Shown here one piece after another: positions 59,204-64,000 of a DNA stretch of 64,000 bases. How positions within the stretch are numbered: position 1 is the stretch's first letter; each line of letters starts with the position of its first letter. Origin of the DNA: Pimelobacter simplex (GTDB lineage: Bacteria > Actinomycetota > Actinomycetes > Propionibacteriales > Nocardioidaceae). The notes beneath the pieces are model-generated. The model saw nothing but the letters and a program-made list of their open reading frames with translations, did not search any database and was not told the DNA's origin. The stretch is from the NCBI GenBank assembly GCA_016803235.1, contig JADCLI010000023.1, positions 1-64,000 on the forward strand. The letters run 5' to 3'. Made by a program: the position numbers and the translations under genes.

Positions 59204-59721
59204 CGACCCGCCTCCCGTCCGCCGCCGAACTTCTCGAGCCAGGTGAGCACGTCCTCGTCGGCGTTGCCGTGTGCCGCCGCGATCCGTGCCCACTTCTGCG
59301 CCATCGCGTGGAAGCGGAGCGGGTTGTAGACGTCCTCCTCGCGGGAGAAGAGCCCGTCGCCGGCGTACGTCATGATCGTGATGTTGGGCTCGGTCAGCAT
59401 CGTCCCGTCGCCCGGGTCGGGCATCGGGTTGAGGACCTCGCAGACCAGCCGGTTCTGCGCGGCGTCGACGACCTGCCAGCTGATCGGGAACTCCGGCATC
59501 AACCGCCCCGGGTACGACGTCATGGTCCGCACCGACCAGGCCCGGATCTCGTCGCGGCCGCGGAAGGTGCCCATCGCGTGCTCGACGTACTCCGCGTCGG
59601 GGGTGAACAGGTCGGCGTACCCGTCCCAGACCCCGGTCTTGGCGAAGTCCGCGACCTGCTCGTGGAAGGCGGCGTACGCCTCGGTGATCTCCGCAGGCGT
59701 GAACGAGGGGGCTGCGCTCAT
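59200..59721 (-). CDS. NTF2/SnoaL-like protein
   Basis: 173 residues with the cone-shaped NTF2-like fold suggested by DLFTPDAEYVEHAMGTFRGRDEIRAW near residues 42-68 and a C-terminal helix. Such proteins are often small isomerases, hydrolases or binding proteins. No catalytic assignment is possible. The ATG at 59721 is preferred over an ATG four codons upstream, as it follows the normal family start. It is first in a run of four genes with overlapping ends, and divergent from the cyclase gene. Confidence 0.75.
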   Translation of the reverse strand: MSAAPSFTPAEITEAYAAFHEQVADFAKTGVWDGYADLFTPDAEYVEHAMGTFRGRDEIRAWSVRTMTSYPGRLMPEFPISWQVVDAAQNRLVCEVLNPMPDPGDGTMLTEPNITIMTYAGDGLFSREEDVYNPLRFHAMAQKWARIAAAHGNADEDVLTWLEKFGGGREAGR

Positions 59722-59768
59722 GGGTCGATCCAATCAGGTCCGGCCAACGGCGGCACTACGCTTCGGCC

Positions 59769-61340
59769 ATGCCGCACGGGACCGCCTCTCGACGACGTAG
59801 CCCGTTCGGGTCGCGCGTCCTCGGTCCGCGCGACCAGGAGCCGCGCCAGCTGCGGATCCGGATCCAGGTGCTGCTGACCGTCATGCTGGTGACGACCAAC
59901 CTGGTCGGCGCCCTGGTCGTGTTCGTGATCAACACCTGGGCGATCCCGTCCCCCGGCCCCAACGACGGCATGGTGCTGGCACTCGCGATCGCGATCCCGA
60001 CCTACGTCGTGCTGGCCGCGATCGTGGGGGCGGTCTGGGGCACGACGTCGTCGTTGCGCGCGCTGCGATGGGCCACCCAGCCGGAGATCGACATCGACCC
60101 GGCACAGCGGGCGCGGGCGCTGCGGGTGCCGCTCACCCTCACCTTCGCCCAGTTCTACATCTGGATGGTCGGCACCGTCCTGTTCACGGTCCTGACGATC
60201 GTGCTGCAGCCCTCGCGTGCCGTGGGCACCGCGCTCACCGTCGGGATCGGCGCCGTCGTGGTCTCCGGGATCGCCTACCTGCTGACCGAGTTCACGCTGC
60301 GCCCGATCGCGGCCCGGGCGCTCGCCGACGTGAAGGTCACCCAGCGCGTCCGCGGCGTCGGCGTCGGCCCGCGGATGGCGATCTTCTGGACCCTCGGCAC
60401 CGGCGCCCCCGTCGTCGGGCTGCTCATCGCCGCGATCCTCGCCCTCACGCCCGCGGGCTCCGACGCCACCCTCACCCAGCTCGCGGTGGTGACGATCATC
60501 GTGTGCGGCGCCGTCCTGGTCTTCGGCTTCCTGCTCACCGACCTCAACGCCCGCTCCGTCGTGGCACCGCTGCTCTCGGTGCGCGACGCGATGCAGGAGG
60601 TCGAGAAGGGCCGGCTCGACGCCGACGTCGTCGTGTACGACGGCACCGAGCTCGGGCAGCTGCAGTCCGGCTTCAACTCGATGGTCCACGGGCTGCGCGA
60701 GCGCGAGCAGATCCGCGACCTCTTCGGCCGCCACGTCGGCCAGGAGGTCGCGGCCGCCGCGGCCGCGCTGGGTGCCGGGGAGATCGAGCTCGGCGGCGAG
60801 ACCCGGGTCTGCTCGGTGCTCTTCGTCGACCTGGTCGGCTCCACGACGTACGCCACCCAGCACGGACCGACCGAGGTGGTGGCGGTGCTCAACCGGTTCT
60901 TCGGCGTGGTCGTCGACGAGGTCGACCGGCACCACGGACTGGTCAACAAGTTCATCGGCGACGCCGTGCTGGCGATCTTCGGCGCCCCCGTCGAGCTCGC
61001 CGACCACGCGACGGCGGCGCTCTCGGCAGCCCGCGCCACCGCCGCCCGGCTCGCGGCCGAGGTGCCCGAGGTCGGCGCCGGGATCGGCGTCGCCACCGGA
61101 CAGGTGGTCGCCGGCAACGTCGGCCACGAGCAGCGCTTCGAGTACACCGTGATCGGCGACGCCGTGAACTCCGCCGCCCGGCTCACCGACCTCGCCAAGG
61201 ACGTCCCCGGCGGCGTCCTTGCTGCCTGGTCCTCCGTCGAGGCCGCCGGCGAGGCCGAGGCCGCCCACTGGTCGTCGTACGGCGAGACCACGCTGCGTGG
61301 CCGGACTGAGCCGACCGGGCTCGCGATCCAGCGCTTGTAA
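59769..61340 (+). CDS. Membrane-bound class III adenylate/guanylate cyclase
   Basis: 523 residues: six membrane spans (about 35-57, 67-91, 124-148, 155-175, 204-226, 238-257), a HAMP linker near 258-310 and a class III cyclase domain at about 345-515. The metal aspartates are D354 (FVDLVGST) and D398 (GDAVLAIFG), and K394 lies in VNKFIGDA. The likely product is cAMP. The TAA stop is inside the left end of the inverted repeat that follows. Such six-helix HAMP cyclases are common in mycobacteria and related actinobacteria. Confidence 0.88.
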   Translation: MPHGTASRRRSPFGSRVLGPRDQEPRQLRIRIQVLLTVMLVTTNLVGALVVFVINTWAIPSPGPNDGMVLALAIAIPTYVVLAAIVGAVWGTTSSLRALRWATQPEIDIDPAQRARALRVPLTLTFAQFYIWMVGTVLFTVLTIVLQPSRAVGTALTVGIGAVVVSGIAYLLTEFTLRPIAARALADVKVTQRVRGVGVGPRMAIFWTLGTGAPVVGLLIAAILALTPAGSDATLTQLAVVTIIVCGAVLVFGFLLTDLNARSVVAPLLSVRDAMQEVEKGRLDADVVVYDGTELGQLQSGFNSMVHGLREREQIRDLFGRHVGQEVAAAAAALGAGEIELGGETRVCSVLFVDLVGSTTYATQHGPTEVVAVLNRFFGVVVDEVDRHHGLVNKFIGDAVLAIFGAPVELADHATAALSAARATAARLAAEVPEVGAGIGVATGQVVAGNVGHEQRFEYTVIGDAVNSAARLTDLAKDVPGGVLAAWSSVEAAGEAEAAHWSSYGETTLRGRTEPTGLAIQRL

Positions 61341-61542
61341 CTAAGTGTTACGTCGCTCAAATGCGTGCAGCAACACCCGGGTAGTGGCCACAACGCCCGG
61401 GTAGTCGTTCGACCGCCCGATCCGGGCGTGAACCACCGCTACCACCGCACCGCGACGACGCGGACAACCGACTACCCGGGCGTTGTGGCCACTACCCGGG
61501 CGCTGTGGCACCGGTTTTCGTGCCGTAACCCTTAGTTACAAG
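61334..61542. repeat. 209-bp nested inverted repeat between converging genes
   Basis: The outer arms at 61334-61352 and 61524-61542 are complementary except for one base (TAACTAAG followed by T or G, then GTTACG). Inside, a perfect 32-bp inverted repeat (61376-61407 against 61470-61501) is built of two CCCGGGTAGT units separated by GGCCACAACG. In the 62-base loop a third small stem, CGCCCG/CGGGCG, is present. The element fills the gap between the cyclase and a TetR gene, includes the cyclase stop codon, and could form a large hairpin. It is either a double terminator or a small MITE-like insertion. Confidence 0.8.
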
Positions 61543-61544
61543 GC

Positions 61545-62138
61545 TCAGGCCAGCGCGCCCAGCGCCCGACCGATCACCACCAGCAGCTTGGCCGGGTCCA
61601 GGTCGACGTCGGTCGGTACGGCGGTCAGCTGGGCGTCGCGCTGCAGGACCGCGAGCCCGTGGACGGTGGCCCAGCCGATCGTCACCAGCTCCTCGGTCGG
61701 CACCGACGCCGCCCATCCCGACGCCTGCGCCACCCCGACGAGGTCGAGCAGCAGGCCGCGGTGGGCGAGCCGGACCTCGCGCAGTGCCCGGTCGTCGGCG
61801 TGCAGCAGCTCGGGGCGGAACATCACGTCGAACATGGTCGGCTGGCGCGCCGCGAACTCGACGTACGCGACACCGGCGGCGGTGACCTGCTGACCGCCGG
61901 CGACCGGTACGTCGGCGACCGCGGCCCGGGTGCGGGACAGCAGCAGCTCGAAGCCCTCGACCGCGAGCGCGGTGAACAGCCCCGCCCGGTCCTCGAAGTG
62001 GTGGGCCGTGGCCTGGTGGGAGACGCCGACCCGGCGCGCGATCGCGCGCAGGCTGGCCTTCGCCGGGCCGCACGCCGCGATCTCCTGCTCGGCCGCGCGG
62101 ATCAGCCGCTGCCGCAGGTCGACCTGCCTCATGATCAT
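61545..62138 (-). CDS. TetR-family regulator
   Basis: 197 residues: HTH at about 12-55 (ASLRAIARRVGVSHQATAHHF) and a helical ligand domain (TetR_C WHG-type, with AYVEFAARQPTMFDVMFRPELL). Its ATG at 62138 overlaps the stop of the MMPL transporter (ATGA); a second ATG two codons on is possible. Arrangement as transporter-then-regulator suggests that it represses the transporter. The stop is 3 bp from the 209-bp repeat. Confidence 0.87.
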   Translation of the reverse strand: MIMRQVDLRQRLIRAAEQEIAACGPAKASLRAIARRVGVSHQATAHHFEDRAGLFTALAVEGFELLLSRTRAAVADVPVAGGQQVTAAGVAYVEFAARQPTMFDVMFRPELLHADDRALREVRLAHRGLLLDLVGVAQASGWAASVPTEELVTIGWATVHGLAVLQRDAQLTAVPTDVDLDPAKLLVVIGRALGALA

Positions 62139-64000
62139 CCCCCAGCCCTCGCCGCCCGAGCCCGCTGCGGCCACCACAGCCGCTTCCCGAGCAAGGTAGC
62201 GAGTGCCGGTACGAGGAGCGAGCGGACGACGAAGGTGTCGAGCAGCAGGCCCACCGCGATCGTGAACCCGACCTGACCGATGGTCGTCACCCGGCCCGCG
62301 AGCAGCGCCATCATCGAGACCGCGAAGATCACGCCCGCCGAGGTGATCACGCCGCCGGTCGCGGCGGTGGCCCGGGCGATGCCGGTGGCCGACCCGTCCG
62401 GCGCCTCCTCGTGCATCCGCTTGGTCAGCAGCAGGTTGTAGTCGGCGCCGACGGCGACGAGGACGACGAACGCGACCGCGGCGACGGTCCAGTCGAGCTG
62501 GATGCCCAGGCCGTACTGCCACACCAGCACGGACAGGCCGATCGCGGCGACGTACGACAGCACGACCGTCGCCATCAGCGCGAACGCCGCCACCAGGCTG
62601 CGCAGCAGCAGGAGCAGCACCAAGAAGACGGCCACCAGCGCGAACCCGGCGATCACCTCGAGGTCGGACATGGAGTAGTCGCGCAGGTCGGCGTTGGTGC
62701 TCGCCATGCCGGTCGTGAGGACCTCGGCGCCGTCGAGGCGGGTGCCGTTGAGCGAGGTCTCGACGCTCGCGCGGATGTCCTCGACCCGGTCCGAGGCCGC
62801 GGGCCCGAAGGCATCGGTGGAGCCGAGGACGGCGAGGCGCGCAGTGCGGCCGTCGGGCGAGAGGTAGAGCCGCATCGCGGCGGCGAAGTCCTGGTCCTGC
62901 AGGGCGGTCGGCGGCAGGTAGAACCCGCCGCTGACCGGGTCGTCGGCCGCGGTGCGCGTCTCGCGGAGATGGCGCGCGGCCGCCGCGAGGCCGTCCTCGA
63001 GCTCGGGCAGCGAGGCGGCGACCTGCTCGGTGCCGCCGTGGAGGCGGTCGGCTCCGGCGGCCAGCTCGTCGGCGCCGGTGGACAGGTCCCCGAGGCGGTC
63101 GGCGAAGACCCGCTGCCCGTCGGCGAGCTGGCGGCTGCCGTTGCGGGCCTTCGCGAGCCCCTCCCGAAGCTGCTGGAGCCCGGACTGCAGGTCGCCGGTG
63201 CCGGTCGCCAGGGCACGAGCGCCCTTGGCGGCCTGCCGCAGGCCCGGCAGCAGCTGGTCGCGCTCGGCCTCCCAGATCTTCCTCAGCCCGGTCCGCGCCT
63301 GCCGGCACGCCGGGTCGAGGCCGCAGGTCAGGCTCTTGGTCGCCAGCGCGTCGTGCACCAGCGCGAGACCGTCGACCGCGACCTGCACCTGCTCGGCGGC
63401 CGTGTCCAGCCCGTCGGCGAGACCGCTCGCGCCGGCCCGCAGGTCGCCCGCTCCGGCGATGGCGGCGTCCGCACCGTCGAGCAGCTTGGTCATGCCCGAG
63501 GTCAACCGGCCGGTGGAGGCCGCGATCCGGTCGGCCCCGGCCACCGCCTTGTCCGCTCCGGCGGCGAGCTGTCCGGCACCCTCGTCGAGCTGACCGGCGC
63601 CGTCCGCCAGCTGCTCGGCGCCGCTGGCTCCCTCGGCGACCTTGCCCTGCGCCTTGCCGAGCTCGTCGCCGACGAGGCCGGCCTGGTGGGCGACCGACGC
63701 CTCCGTGATGGGTACGCCGAGCGGGCGGGTCACGCCGCGCACCAGCGCGACGCCGTCGTGCTGGGCGACCGCGGCCGAGGCCCGCTCCAGCACGGCGAGG
63801 TCCTTGCTGGTGCGCAGGTCGTGGTCGGCCCGGATCAGCACGTAGTCCGGAAGCACCTCGTTGACCGGGAAGTGCCGACCGAGCAGCGCATAGCCCTGGT
63901 TGCTCTCGGCATCCTCCGGGAGCGGGTCGCGGACGTCGTACGACAGGTCGGTCAGGGGGAAGACCGCCGCCAGGAGGACGAGCGGGACGAGCGAGACGGT
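62135..64000 (-). CDS. MMPL/RND-family transporter (5' end outside the window)
   Basis: The C-terminal 621 residues are visible; the gene continues past 64000. A long periplasmic-side coiled region at about 62960-63650 consists of repeated LxxGAxxLAxGA-like units (e.g. LADGAGQLDEGAGQL), followed by a membrane block of six spans near the end (VIAGFALVAVFLVLLLLLRS to TIAVGLLLDTFVVRS). MMPL proteins export lipids or toxic compounds. The same coiled repeats occur in YhgE/Pip-type proteins. It is upstream of, and overlaps, a TetR gene that likely regulates it. A start codon cannot be given. Confidence 0.87.
   Translation of the reverse strand, partial: TVSLVPLVLLAAVFPLTDLSYDVRDPLPEDAESNQGYALLGRHFPVNEVLPDYVLIRADHDLRTSKDLAVLERASAAVAQHDGVALVRGVTRPLGVPITEASVAHQAGLVGDELGKAQGKVAEGASGAEQLADGAGQLDEGAGQLAAGADKAVAGADRIAASTGRLTSGMTKLLDGADAAIAGAGDLRAGASGLADGLDTAAEQVQVAVDGLALVHDALATKSLTCGLDPACRQARTGLRKIWEAERDQLLPGLRQAAKGARALATGTGDLQSGLQQLREGLAKARNGSRQLADGQRVFADRLGDLSTGADELAAGADRLHGGTEQVAASLPELEDGLAAAARHLRETRTAADDPVSGGFYLPPTALQDQDFAAAMRLYLSPDGRTARLAVLGSTDAFGPAASDRVEDIRASVETSLNGTRLDGAEVLTTGMASTNADLRDYSMSDLEVIAGFALVAVFLVLLLLLRSLVAAFALMATVVLSYVAAIGLSVLVWQYGLGIQLDWTVAAVAFVVLVAVGADYNLLLTKRMHEEAPDGSATGIARATAATGGVITSAGVIFAVSMMALLAGRVTTIGQVGFTIAVGLLLDTFVVRSLLVPALATLLGKRLWWPQRARAARAGG

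Noticed and set aside
1..64000. CRISPR arrays, tRNA or rRNA genes and complete insertion sequences
   Set aside because: None was recognised by reading; the only periodic structures are the palindromes and operator repeats described. A tRNA or Rfam scan would be decisive.

Overview
The window reads as chromosomal DNA of a high-GC actinobacterium, most likely Nocardioidaceae (Nocardioides-like). The grounds are the GC-rich codon use, frequent GTG starts, the ATGA/GTGA stop-start overlaps inside operons, and an actinobacterial-type MenB, RecBCD, Ddn-family protein and MMPL transporter. It is dominated by aromatic and acyl-CoA catabolism. No rRNA, tRNA or CRISPR array was seen.

Layout. (1) 0.07-4.1 kb: amidase and AtoE-family permease, divergent from a tandem Lrp/AsnC regulator. 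(2) 4.1-9.9 kb: an IclR (MhpR-like) regulator and an mhpC-mhpA-mhpB-transporter operon for 3-(3-hydroxyphenyl)propionate-type substrates; mhpD, mhpE and mhpF are not here. (3) 9.95-14.4 kb: a second ring-hydroxylation/meta-cleavage module (flavin hydroxylase, FAH-family hydrolase, VOC extradiol dioxygenase) divergent from a TetR regulator, with two copies of a TGACGA-N2-TCGTCA operator between them. (4) 14.4-16.2 kb: a gene-poor junction with remnants, a MaoC gene and a small ORF. (5) 16.2-43.6 kb: a large catabolic island, described below. (6) 43.9-44.5 kb: a truncated conjugative relaxase. (7) 44.5-64 kb: mostly core genes: menB, merR-trx, a Ddn-like gene, an ACT protein, recC-recB-recD, a double-TetR regulator, patatin, maa, a PGPGW membrane protein, an NTF2-like gene, a membrane adenylate cyclase, and tetR-MMPL running off the end.

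The island (16.2-43.6 kb) is the main result. It carries a CUT2-type ABC importer, a two-gene acyl-CoA dehydrogenase, MaoC, thiolase, SDR with a small partner, CMD protein, MmsA-type and ordinary aldehyde dehydrogenases, GMC oxidoreductase, enoyl-CoA hydratase, three luciferase-like (LLM) flavin monooxygenases (one RutA-like), three flavin reductases (one fused to an IclR effector domain), two RidA proteins, an amidohydrolase, and an Amt-family channel that has lost both pore histidines. Seven sites sharing a TACC-N4-GGT core (consensus near TAACATACCGACCGGTCGGT) lie about 25-60 bp upstream of the first gene of every apparent operon in it, including the island's own TetR gene at 16.2 kb. This points to one repressor controlling six transcription units as a single pathway. 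The substrate is unknown. The enzyme set suggests oxygenative opening of a ring, possibly nitrogen-containing, followed by beta-oxidation-like steps.

The island is bordered by remnants: a MenB-like C-terminal fragment and a 17-bp repeat at 14.4-14.5 kb, and the relaxase stump with the same 17-bp repeat (one mismatch) at 44.5 kb. Acquisition by transfer is plausible but unproven.
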